Notes: generated from the letters alone by a model not told the origin. DNA of 6,554 nt from Rhodospirillaceae bacterium (GCA_002724505.1 PBOV01000007.1:4408-10961); one strand, 5' to 3'. Counted from the stretch's first letter, positions 1-5,636 are shown. Translations and numbers: made by a program.

Positions 1-63
1 GGCCCCGAGCCGTGTACCACGGCCAGCTTCGATGAGCTTTTTGCGGTTAACTAAAGTTAACAT
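1..63 (-). CDS. N-terminal fragment of an unrecognised protein
   Basis: Reading the minus strand from the ATG at 63 gives 21 open codons to the window edge, beginning MLTLVNRKKLIEAGRGTRL. The start is supported by context rather than by homology. A GGGG (AAGGGG) ribosome binding site lies 8 bases upstream (77-72), and a well-formed promoter lies at 101-130. The fragment is basic, with no obvious signal peptide or membrane segment. I do not recognise the family from so few residues. It lies downstream of, and on the same strand as, the betaine methyltransferase operon, but has its own promoter and a gap of about 210 bases, so a shared function cannot be assumed. Confidence 0.45.
   Translation of the reverse strand, partial: MLTLVNRKKLIEAGRGTRLGA
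46..61. repeat. perfect 7-bp inverted repeat (GTTAACT-AA-AGTTAAC)
   Basis: GTTAACT (46-52) and AGTTAAC (55-61) are exact reverse complements separated by AA. The repeat falls in the first codons of the minus-strand gene starting at 63, some 30-50 bases downstream of the predicted transcription start. A third GTTAAC (126-131) overlaps the -35 box of that promoter. An operator for a dimeric regulator is possible. The arms are AT-rich and partly coding, so chance is also possible. Confidence 0.35.
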
Positions 64-100
64 CTCAATTGCCCCTTGTATGAGGTTGAGTGTCTAAATC

Positions 101-130
101 ATTATAGCAGGGATCGTTTGAGGGTGTTAA
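101..130 (-). promoter_or_regulatory. sigma70-type promoter with extended -10
   Basis: On the minus strand there is a TTAACA -35 box (130-125, five of six consensus bases). An 18-base spacer follows, then TGC directly in front of a perfect TATAAT -10 box (106-101), which makes an extended -10. Transcription would start near 94, giving a leader of about 30 bases before the ATG at 63. This is the best promoter-like sequence I found in the window. It would make the gene leaving the left edge independent of the betaine operon. Confidence 0.6.
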
Positions 131-273
131 CCCGAGCGATGGCTGGAACGGCCACAGACAATCGAGTTATGACCCAAAGGGACCCGGATGTCCGAGCCGG
201 AATGCTGGTAACGCCACCTCTTAGCCAGATGCGGACCAAAGAACAATTGGAGACAGATGTGTAATTGGATGGC

Positions 274-1113
274 CTAGGTCATTTTCCTGAAATGCATGAT
301 GCCCCAAGCGAGGTAGTGTTCGTCTGCACCATTCACCCAATGCCCCAATCCCCGCAACATATTGTCCACGTACTCTTTACCCGACAAAGAAACGGCGACG
401 TCATAGCGGTTTTGCACCTCTTCTCCAATTCGCGAGTAGTGCGTTTTCAATTGGCTGAGCATGGGACGAACCGAGACTTTTTCAAACCCTCTCACCTCCA
501 GTTCTCTCTGGTAGAAGGCGAAGGAGCCCATGGTCTCAAGATTGATGCGATCCAGGATTGGCTGGAGGACACCTTCCGGACAGTCGTCGGACTGCATCGG
601 ATCGGTGAAAATGAGTTGCCCGCCGGGATGACAAACCCGGTCAATTTCATCCAACACTTTCGCGCGATCGCCCGAATGCAGAAATGCATCCTGAGACCAG
701 ACGATGTCGTAGGCAGGGCCTTCCGCGGGAATATCCTCGAAACTCCCGTGGATGACATTAATTAATTCGTCCAGTCTCGCACTCCTGTTTTTGTCAGAGT
801 TCAGCCTGTTTTGGGTTTGGCTGAGATTTAAGCAATCAACACGACATCCGAACTCCCTGGCCAGGTACCGGGCAGAACCACCGTATCCGGATCCCAGGTC
901 CAGAACCTTCGATTCCACACCAAGTTCCCCGATTGCCTTAGCCATCGTGACCACCGTGCGGTGGCTGGCGGCGGCGATCCCCTCGTCCGGGGTTTCGTAG
1001 AGCCCGATATGTATATCCTCTCCGCCCCAAAAATTTTTATAGAATTCATCCGCTTCAGAGGAATCGTAATAGGCCTCGGCTATGGCAACCGTTTCTGACT
1101 GGGCGCTAGGCAT
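274..1113 (-). CDS. sarcosine/dimethylglycine N-methyltransferase (SDMT)
   Basis: Class I SAM-dependent methyltransferase that carries out the last methylations of betaine synthesis: sarcosine to dimethylglycine to glycine betaine, in the cytoplasm. The 279-residue product has the SAM-binding motif I LDLGSGYGG at residues 71-79, the N-terminal WGGEDIHIGLY block (29-39), VWSQDAFLH (138-146), the family signature FTDPMQSDDCPEG (169-181), and HWVNGADEHYLAWGI near the C-terminus. The order of these blocks and the length match the Halorhodospira (Ectothiorhodospira) type of enzyme as I remember it. I chose the ATG at 1113. It overlaps the stop of the upstream glycine/sarcosine methyltransferase gene by 8 bases, which suggests translational coupling, and longer in-frame extensions add only basic residues unlike the family start. 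A GGAA lies about 17 bases upstream, so the ribosome binding site is weak and coupling probably matters. The stop is TAG at 276-274. Confidence 0.93.
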   Translation of the reverse strand: MPSAQSETVAIAEAYYDSSEADEFYKNFWGGEDIHIGLYETPDEGIAAASHRTVVTMAKAIGELGVESKVLDLGSGYGGSARYLAREFGCRVDCLNLSQTQNRLNSDKNRSARLDELINVIHGSFEDIPAEGPAYDIVWSQDAFLHSGDRAKVLDEIDRVCHPGGQLIFTDPMQSDDCPEGVLQPILDRINLETMGSFAFYQRELEVRGFEKVSVRPMLSQLKTHYSRIGEEVQNRYDVAVSLSGKEYVDNMLRGLGHWVNGADEHYLAWGIMHFRKMT

Positions 1114-1945
1114 CAGTATGTTTCTTTTCCGCAACATGAATGAAAAAGTCCGGGTTTTTCTCCTCGTAGGTTTCCTGGAAATCGCCGAACGTCTTGACCC
1201 GCTGGAAGCCAACCTCCTTCATCAGTTTGCGGGTATAACTTTTGCGCAGCGGGAACATGTTCAGGTGATATTCAGATCCATCGGGAAAGGCATAACGGAA
1301 CCTCGCAAGACCATCATCCACATGTTCCGGTTCGGCGGTTACCTGGTCTCCGCAATAGTAATATTTGTGTTTGGAAGAAAAACCATGATCCAGGATGGCG
1401 TCATAGTTGCGCTGGTCTATAATCAGAATGCCATCCCATTTGAGGGCAGCGTAAAATTCGGCGAGCGCTCGGCGGCGATCCATTTCGTCGTGTAGATGTG
1501 TGAACGAATTACCTAAGCAGATAATAGCATCAAATTTGCCGTTCACGTCCTTGTTCAGCCAACGCCAGTCTGCCTGAACAGTGTGAAGCATAAGATTTTT
1601 AGTGCGAGCATTCTCAAAGGCCTTGGTCAGCATTGCCGCATTGCCGTCCGCGCTCGTCACCTCGAAACCGGCATTCAAAAGCTGGACCGAATGGAAGCCC
1701 GTCCCGGTCGCCACATCGAGAACTTTTTGTTTGTCGCGAGCTTTCAGAATATCGATGAAAAACTGTCCCTCACTGTCGGCACGGGCATCCCAATCGATCA
1801 ATTCGTCCCATTTTTCCACAAAGGACTGAATGTATTCTTGTTGATAAAGTTCGGTATCCCTGCTTTTCAGAGGATGTTCGCCATGGTTTTGAATATTTTT
1901 AAATTGCTTATTCATACTACTCAATGTTTCCACACATTTACTCAC
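1106..1945 (-). CDS. glycine/sarcosine N-methyltransferase (GSMT)
   Basis: SAM-dependent methyltransferase for the first steps of betaine synthesis: glycine to sarcosine, and sarcosine to dimethylglycine. Numbered from the GTG start (279 residues), the protein shows the SAM motif LDVATGTGFHS at 76-86 and family blocks VQADWRWLN (123-131), CLGNSFTHL (143-151), IDQRNYDAILDHG (176-188), PEHVDDGLARF (206-216) and LNMFPLRK (228-235). The start is not obvious. The GTG at 1945 has a perfect GGAGG five bases upstream (1955-1951) and is my choice. An ATG at 1915 begins MNKQF and gives 269 residues, very close to the 268 of the characterised Halorhodospira enzyme as I recall it, but has only a weak GAG in front. 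The ATG at 1957 overlaps the GGAGG. The gene is first in the pair, followed by SDMT with an 8-base overlap. Together they suffice for glycine to betaine, given SAM. Confidence 0.92.
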   Translation of the reverse strand: MSKCVETLSSMNKQFKNIQNHGEHPLKSRDTELYQQEYIQSFVEKWDELIDWDARADSEGQFFIDILKARDKQKVLDVATGTGFHSVQLLNAGFEVTSADGNAAMLTKAFENARTKNLMLHTVQADWRWLNKDVNGKFDAIICLGNSFTHLHDEMDRRRALAEFYAALKWDGILIIDQRNYDAILDHGFSSKHKYYYCGDQVTAEPEHVDDGLARFRYAFPDGSEYHLNMFPLRKSYTRKLMKEVGFQRVKTFGDFQETYEEKNPDFFIHVAEKKHTDA

Positions 1946-1950
1946 CGTGC

Positions 1951-1955
1951 CCTCC
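1951..1955 (-). promoter_or_regulatory. Shine-Dalgarno GGAGG that decides the GSMT start
   Basis: GGAGG on the minus strand is followed by the five bases GCACG and then GTG (1945-1943), which is in frame with the methyltransferase. The spacing is normal for a ribosome binding site, and it favours the GTG over the downstream ATG at 1915. Confidence 0.6.
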
Positions 1956-1960
1956 ATCAA

Positions 1961-2405
1961 ATTTGCCAGACGACCTCGCCGCAGCTAGGCCCGCTTGTCT
2001 TCACCACCCACCGGATACATTTCCGAGACTGGTGCAAATTGATTCACAGCTTCTACGATTAAAGGGATGCAGCGACAAAAACCGGTATTAAATGGCAAAT
2101 GATCCGCAAGGCGCACTTTATTCCTCTTATTAGCTATCTCAATACACATAAAAATGCAACTGACAGCCAGGAACTTACTCCAACGCGCCCACCGCCGGGA
2201 CGGCCTGTTTTTCTACTCAACCGGCGTATACAGCCGGATCACCACCCTGGACCTTAAGTTATACCCCACAACAGGATAAACTTATACCCCGCTTAGCTAT
2301 TCCGTCTTTTGGGCTTAGGAAGCTCCCGCAATGGGACTGCATAATCGTTATGCCGTCCGTAACTAGTAATGCTATTTCTCTAAACAGATCCGTCCTTAAT
2401 CAATG
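1961..2405. other. long non-coding stretch upstream of the betaine operon
   Basis: No ORF here looks coding on either strand. The stretch separates the minus-strand betaine operon from the plus-strand membrane protein gene, so it should hold promoters for both. I found no convincing sigma70 promoter for the operon. Structure seen: TTATACCCC occurs twice, 23 bases apart (2259-2267 and 2282-2290). There is a CCGGC/GCCGG hairpin with a 7-base loop (2221-2237). A weak 4-bp GCCG/CGGC stem is followed closely by TTTTT on the plus strand (2194-2212). Decayed or regulatory DNA are both possible. Confidence 0.4.
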
Positions 2406-2422
2406 ACTTGCAATTTGCAAGT
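2406..2422. promoter_or_regulatory. perfect 17-bp palindrome, likely operator
   Basis: ACTTGCAA and TTGCAAGT are exact 8-bp inverted arms around a single T, ending 21 bases before the ATG at 2444. The left arm contains TTGCAA (2408-2413), a possible -35 box. An AATAAT (2429-2434, five of six -10 bases) lies 15 bases further on. A dimeric winged-helix repressor sitting here would block RNA polymerase. No regulator gene is in the window. The palindrome is clear; the promoter assignment is tentative because the spacer is short. Confidence 0.55.
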
Positions 2423-2443
2423 GTGTGAAATAATCAACTAGTT

Positions 2444-2975
2444 ATGACTGATGGTAAAACTTACCAACGAGAAACTCTGACGGTGCTTCTTGCATCCTTG
2501 CAAGAGGTACAAAACACTATCAGGAGCTATGATACAAAGGCGCAGGTAGTAAGCATTGGGTTTATTTTTTCGTTAGGGTTAATTACAACAATAAGTTCTT
2601 TAGCCCCAGAACTTCCCAGATTTAACTTCATTCTAGTTTGTTTTTCATGGTTGTTAGGAATACTCCCAATCGTAATGTTTGGGTTGGTGCTTTATCCGTC
2701 CCGTAGCATGGCTCCCAAGCTTGGGACGCGTGTTCAAAATCTACAACGTAGCTTTTATTTGCTAGAAGAGAGATATCCAACCTTGGATGATTTTATTGCT
2801 GCCTTGGACAAAAGTGATTGGCAAAATCGAAATTGCCTATGAAATCCAGAAGCTTTCTTTACTTAGGGATATGCAACGGAAGAGGTTTGTCTGGGCATTA
2901 AGAATTACAGGAACTTCATATGCCCTGATGCTCCTTGTCCAACTATTACGGTCTGCTGGCTTTCTTAACTCATAA
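2444..2975 (+). pseudogene. Pycsar-effector-like transmembrane protein, frameshifted
   Basis: The first frame runs from the ATG at 2444 to a stop at 2840 (132 residues). Removing one A from the AAAA run at 2823-2826 restores an unbroken 176-residue protein ending at 2975. The joined product has an amphipathic N-terminal helix, a YDTKA motif (29-33), hydrophobic segments at about 35-53, 61-84 and 148-168, and a charged stretch IAYEIQKLSLLRDMQRKR (130-147) before the last segment. This plan (xDTKA, two membrane helices, a linker, then a helix with regularly spaced charges, then a last membrane helix) resembles the PycTM-type effector domain, which in Pycsar defence is triggered by cyclic UMP or CMP and damages the inner membrane. 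The match is from memory of the family pattern. No pyrimidine cyclase lies nearby. No Shine-Dalgarno precedes the ATG, and the nearest -10-like box would give an almost leaderless mRNA. A sequencing error in the A run could mimic the shift. Confidence 0.6.
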
Positions 2976-3096
2976 CCTGAAGGTCGTAAGTGAAGGGGTT
3001 GTATCAACCGAGTGCTATGGAACGAGTGATTGTTCGTCTGTTTCGGGTCATTTTCAAAAGTATTTATGGGGGAGGAGGTATGTCCAGTCTCAAGTG

Positions 3097-3261
3097 TTAA
3101 TGGGACGTTTTTTCTTCAACGCGCACTTTGATCCATTCCATAATTTCTGCGTCACTTTCTTTAAGCTTCTCAGCCTCTCTAAGCTCGGGAATGCATTCTC
3201 CCTGATACTCTATGCCCGGACCACTGTCCTAAACCCGTTTCTCCATGATGACACGGCTCAT
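3097..3261 (-). pseudogene. small hypothetical gene interrupted by an amber codon
   Basis: On the minus strand, from the ATG at 3261 to a TAA at 3097, the frame reads MSRVIMEKRV, then TAG (3231-3229), then DSGPGIEYQGECIPELREAE continuing to an acidic/basic helical tail that includes DAEIMEWIKVRVEEKTSH. The part after the TAG is 43 codons with coding-like composition: many GAA/GAG and AAA/AAG pairs alternating with aliphatic residues, typical of an amphipathic helix. No ATG, GTG or TTG follows the TAG that would let the long part start by itself near its N-terminus. A single TGG-to-TAG change would explain the break. I do not recognise the family. No Shine-Dalgarno is visible at 3261. It may be a dead gene, a readthrough gene or a chance ORF. 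Confidence 0.35.
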
Positions 3262-3277
3262 GGTTCATTTTACCATT

Positions 3278-3315
3278 CTTTGGCAAATTCCTGACACTCT
3301 AGGAATTGGGCAAAG
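3278..3315. repeat. imperfect inverted repeat, 15-bp arms
   Basis: CTTTGGCAAATTCCT (3278-3292) and AGGAATTGGGCAAAG (3301-3315) pair at 13 of 15 positions around the 8-base spacer GACACTCT. No T run follows on either strand, so it is not a typical terminator. It lies 17 bases upstream of the ATG of the small minus-strand gene, where it could be an operator or a leader hairpin. It could also be the end of a small mobile element. Confidence 0.45.
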
Positions 3316-3412
3316 GGACCCTAATATGAGATTGATGCGGTGTTTGTTTGTGGGTTGATTTGGGGGTAGGAATCCAAAATGCTTATAAAACCCTTAGAAA
3401 ACACAGGTTTTG

Positions 3413-3440
3413 GGCGGACCCCCTCTCCGCCATTTTTATT
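3413..3440 (+). terminator. rho-independent terminator with a tRNA-Ser-like 3' half
   Basis: GGCGGA (3413-3418) pairs perfectly with TCCGCC (3426-3431) around a 7-base C-rich loop, and ATTTTTATT follows. A weaker AAAACC/GGTTTT stem lies just upstream (about 3387-3411). There is no plus-strand gene immediately before it, so what it terminates is unclear. The 3' half, CCTCTCCGCCA (3422-3432), also reads like the acceptor strand, discriminator G and CCA end of a tRNA-Ser gene, a common integration target. No tRNA body precedes it. Confidence 0.5.
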
Positions 3441-3588
3441 AAAATCAATCCAATTAACATAAGAAAACGACCCCTAATCTGTTCTTCTTTATTAAACGTA
3501 AAGGAAATATAAGATAGAGGAGTTAGATTAGATTAAATTAGTAATAGCTTTTATGTTTGTTTTTGGGGTGAGTTCTTTTCCTTTCCAG

Positions 3589-3683
3589 ACCTTCGCAGGT
3601 AGTTGCGGGGGGCGGTGATCACATTCACACCGAGGAGGAGGGGAAGAATGATAAAAAACTCGGGGCCTGCAACTCTTTATTAA
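3589..3683 (+). promoter_or_regulatory. structured G-rich segment, possible leader RNA
   Basis: AGTTGCGGG (3601-3609) can pair with CCTGCAACT (3666-3674) over nine pairs (one G-U), closing a domain. Inside it CGGTG (3613-3617) pairs with CACCG (3628-3632), and a purine-rich GAGGAGGAGGGG (3632-3643) lies unpaired. CCTGC (3666-3670) could instead pair with GCAGG (3595-3599), so two exclusive folds exist. It lies about 80 bases upstream of the VOC gene on the same strand. It matches no riboswitch class I could recall. An untranslated leader, a small RNA or chance folding are all possible. Confidence 0.25.
3648..3683 (+). CDS. possible 11-codon leader peptide
   Basis: ATG at 3648 opens a short frame, MIKNSGPATLY, ending in TAA at 3683. 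It is preceded by a very strong purine-rich Shine-Dalgarno (GGAGGAGGGG, 3634-3643) at a usable 4-base spacing. The ORF lies in the foldable segment upstream of the VOC gene. The peptide has no run of a single amino acid that would suggest classical attenuation. The evidence is only the SD and the position, so it may not be a gene. Confidence 0.2.
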   Translation: MIKNSGPATLY

Positions 3684-3762
3684 CCTATAAAACAGATTAG
3701 ACTTTTTGGAACATAAAGCTCAAAATATTAACCGGTTATTAATAATATGTGAGGGCATGCTC

Positions 3763-4404
3763 ATGGAAAAAATTGATCCCGTGGATTTTAGACCCGAAAA
3801 GGTAGCGCCACTTCGAGTTGATCCACCCGGATCATTAACATCTATGCCATCACCAACAAAGTTACACCACCTACATATTTTTTCCGATGAAAATTACGAC
3901 AGTATGGTTGATTTCTATCAACGTTTATTCAATGCAGAAATTGTTAGAGTGAACCCCAATGGTCTGACATTTATTACCTATGATGACCATGATCACCGGG
4001 TAGTCATTATAAAGAGACCGGGCGCAATGAAAAAGCCTGAAAATTTTATTGGTGTCTCCCATCAGGCATATTGTTATTCAAGTCTCGGTGAATTGATTTA
4101 TGTATATAAAAGAATGAAAGAGTGGGGCTATAAACCGATTTGGACAGTCAATCATGGCAATTCGACGTCGTTTTATTACAATGACCCTGATGGCAACCAA
4201 GTAGAGACTATGCTTGATAACTTCACACCCTCTGAAACCAAAGAATATAAAAGGTATTACCAATGGTCTGAAGAGTTTTCGGCCTTGGGAGACCCGACAT
4301 TTGACCCTGATAAAATGGTTGAACTCTACGAAAATGGCGTTCCTGATTCTGTCCTACTGGATCACACAGAAGTTTGTAAACTTATCAAGAGAGGTGAACT
4401 TTAG
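3763..4404 (+). CDS. VOC-family protein (glyoxalase / extradiol dioxygenase fold)
   Basis: A 213-residue protein with two beta-alpha-beta-beta-beta halves of the vicinal oxygen chelate superfamily. The first half begins LHHLHIFSDENYDSMVDFY (34-52), with the usual pattern of a metal-binding His followed by a DFY helix. The second half begins GVSHQAYCY (97-105) and ends with NDPDGNQVETM (140-150). The likely metal triad is H36 (or H35), H100 and E148, as in ring-cleaving dioxygenases such as the BphC group, but substrate and reaction cannot be read from sequence. A 32-residue N-terminal extension precedes the domain, and a roughly 55-residue tail after it is rich in acidic and aromatic residues. 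I chose the ATG at 3763: GAGGG (3751-3755) stands 7 bases upstream, whereas the ATG at 3757 is too close to it. The 3' end overlaps the convergent gluQ by 20 bases. Confidence 0.8.
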   Translation: MEKIDPVDFRPEKVAPLRVDPPGSLTSMPSPTKLHHLHIFSDENYDSMVDFYQRLFNAEIVRVNPNGLTFITYDDHDHRVVIIKRPGAMKKPENFIGVSHQAYCYSSLGELIYVYKRMKEWGYKPIWTVNHGNSTSFYYNDPDGNQVETMLDNFTPSETKEYKRYYQWSEEFSALGDPTFDPDKMVELYENGVPDSVLLDHTEVCKLIKRGEL

Positions 4405-5248
4405 TTTTCTTTTCTATAATTTTTTTGATGTCTTTTGGAGACTTACCTGAAAGGCGTAAGGCCCTTATGGTTGTTGAGTTGTCTCTTTTTGAAAATTTTT
4501 TGCCATTGTCCTCCATTATTAACGGGTGATGTAAATAAGCTGGTGTATCCAGACCAAGAAGTGATTGAAGAAGGCAATGTAGGCTAGTTGCGGTCGCTAG
4601 ATCCTCTCCTCGAGTTACCAGCGTAATTCCCTGAATTGCGTCATCAACGGTAACAGAGAGATGATAGCTTGTCGGTATGTCCTTTCTTGCAATAACTATA
4701 TCACCAAAAACCTCGGGTTTAGCGGTTTGATGGCCTTTATTAAACTCCAGCCATTTTTGGTTACCAACAAGTTTTAAAGCCTTTTCAATATCAAGACGAA
4801 ATGCATGAGGTTGTCCGGCCGTTAATTTCAAATCGCGTCTTTTGATCGGGATGGATTTGCAAGTTCCTGGATATATTGGGCCCTCTGGACCGTGGGGCGC
4901 GCCCCCTGCCCTTTTTATTTCATCTCTAATATCTCTTCGAGTACAGAAGCAAGGGTAAAGAAGACCAAGCGAATCTAATTTTTTTAAAGCAACTTTATAT
5001 TCGTCAAAATGATTTGATTGCTTTCGAACTGGTTGTTCCCAACTGAGGCCTAACCAATCGAGGTCTTCATATATGGCCTTTACATACTTTTCCCTGCAGC
5101 GATCTTCATCAATATCCTCTATTCTGAGAATAAATTTTCCACCATGTATTTTTGAATAATTGTAGGCACACAGCGCGGCATAGGCATGACCGATGTGCAG
5201 AAAGCCGGTGGGACTGGGGGCAAAACGAGTTACTACATGAGATTTCAT
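4385..5248 (-). CDS. gluQ: glutamyl-Q tRNA(Asp) synthetase
   Basis: A paralogue of the catalytic core of glutamyl-tRNA synthetase. It activates glutamate with ATP and attaches it to queuosine at position 34 of tRNA-Asp, not to the acceptor end. The 287-residue protein has RFAPSP (8-13), the HIGH motif (18-21), LRIEDIDEDR (41-50), the zinc set C100, C102, Y126 and C130 with spacing like that of E. coli YadB, and a KMSKS-type loop KFSKR (251-255). It lacks the C-terminal anticodon-binding domain of a full synthetase, as expected for GluQ (about 290-310 residues). Its ATG (5248) overlaps the TGA of the DUF952 gene in an ATGA arrangement, so the two are probably translated in a coupled way. The last 20 bases overlap the convergent VOC gene. 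Confidence 0.93.
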   Translation of the reverse strand: MKSHVVTRFAPSPTGFLHIGHAYAALCAYNYSKIHGGKFILRIEDIDEDRCREKYVKAIYEDLDWLGLSWEQPVRKQSNHFDEYKVALKKLDSLGLLYPCFCTRRDIRDEIKRAGGAPHGPEGPIYPGTCKSIPIKRRDLKLTAGQPHAFRLDIEKALKLVGNQKWLEFNKGHQTAKPEVFGDIVIARKDIPTSYHLSVTVDDAIQGITLVTRGEDLATATSLHCLLQSLLGLDTPAYLHHPLIMEDNGKKFSKRDNSTTIRALRLSGKSPKDIKKIIEKKTKVHLS

Positions 5249-5595
5249 TTCAAAAAACGTTTGGGGAAAATATGGCGTCCATTTTTACCTAATTTTAATT
5301 TTTCAACTTTTAAAACAGCTTTCTTCGGCAGATTGCCATATAAATGTGGAAAAAGTTGTCCGCCTCTTGATTGCTCCCATTTCAAATTTGATCCTAGTAA
5401 TTGGCTTTTTACAGTCAATAGTATGAGGTTGCTTTGTCCTTTTCTATGTTTGTATGCACTTGCGATCACTTGTTTCGCTGTTGAGAAGTGGATGAACCCA
5501 TCACCCTGGTCTTGAGAGGAACCAGAGTAATCGGAATTTTTATCAACATTCTTCCATTCTTGTAATTTGCATATGTGGTATATCAGGTTTTCCAT
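5245..5595 (-). CDS. DUF952 domain-containing protein
   Basis: A 116-residue cytoplasmic protein matching the DUF952 pattern: IYHICKLQEW near the N-terminus (5-14), GDGFIHFSTA (31-40) and LFPHLYGNLP (81-90), each with a conserved His, close to the usual length of about 100-120 residues. The function is not established. My recollection is that DUF952 is grouped with ADP-ribosyltransferase-like folds, which include the RNA 2'-phosphotransferase KptA, and that would suit a nucleic-acid role; this is unverified. The gene is first in a two-gene unit with gluQ. The ATG at 5595 has no clear Shine-Dalgarno, but it is the family-like start and a promoter candidate lies about 42 bases further upstream. 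Confidence 0.8.
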   Translation of the reverse strand: MENLIYHICKLQEWKNVDKNSDYSGSSQDQGDGFIHFSTAKQVIASAYKHRKGQSNLILLTVKSQLLGSNLKWEQSRGGQLFPHLYGNLPKKAVLKVEKLKLGKNGRHIFPKRFLK

Positions 5596-5636
5596 TCGCT
5601 GAGACTTCGGTTGTTGGCCTTTAAATACTGACGGTT

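Larger units (their letters stand above)
2976..3762. other. mostly non-coding, decayed-looking accessory stretch
   Basis: About 790 bases separate the membrane protein from the VOC gene without a long credible gene. The contents I can support are listed separately: a small minus-strand gene with an amber codon (3097-3261), an inverted repeat (3278-3315), a terminator with a tRNA-Ser-like end (3413-3440) and a structured G-rich leader (3589-3683). A short TTAGA-type tandem of four imperfect 5-base units lies at 3523-3542. I see no full IS, integrase or tRNA gene. Confidence 0.4.

Noticed and set aside
76..264. Plus-strand 62-residue ORF with TTG start
   Set aside because: No Shine-Dalgarno or recognisable family; it runs antisense through a good minus-strand promoter.
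1082..2062. Plus-strand ORFs across the betaine genes
   Set aside because: They are antisense shadows of two confidently identified methyltransferases.
2971..2989. Similarity of 2971-2989 to 4441-4461 (CCTGAA, GTAAG)
   Set aside because: The match is short and broken, and the second copy is inside gluQ coding sequence; likely chance.
3071..3099. GGAGGAGG followed by ATG and a six-codon ORF
   Set aside because: The SD-like run is one base from the ATG, too close for initiation, and the peptide is trivial.
2935..3294. Plus-strand 119-residue ORF
   Set aside because: Composition is unlike a protein, and the minus strand of 3097-3261 reads more coding-like.
3306..3432. A whole tRNA-Ser gene ending at CCGCCA
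   Set aside because: No acceptor 5' strand, D-arm, anticodon arm or T-loop could be found upstream of the 3' end.
4214..5515. Plus-strand ORFs over gluQ and DUF952
   Set aside because: Shadows of well-supported minus-strand genes.
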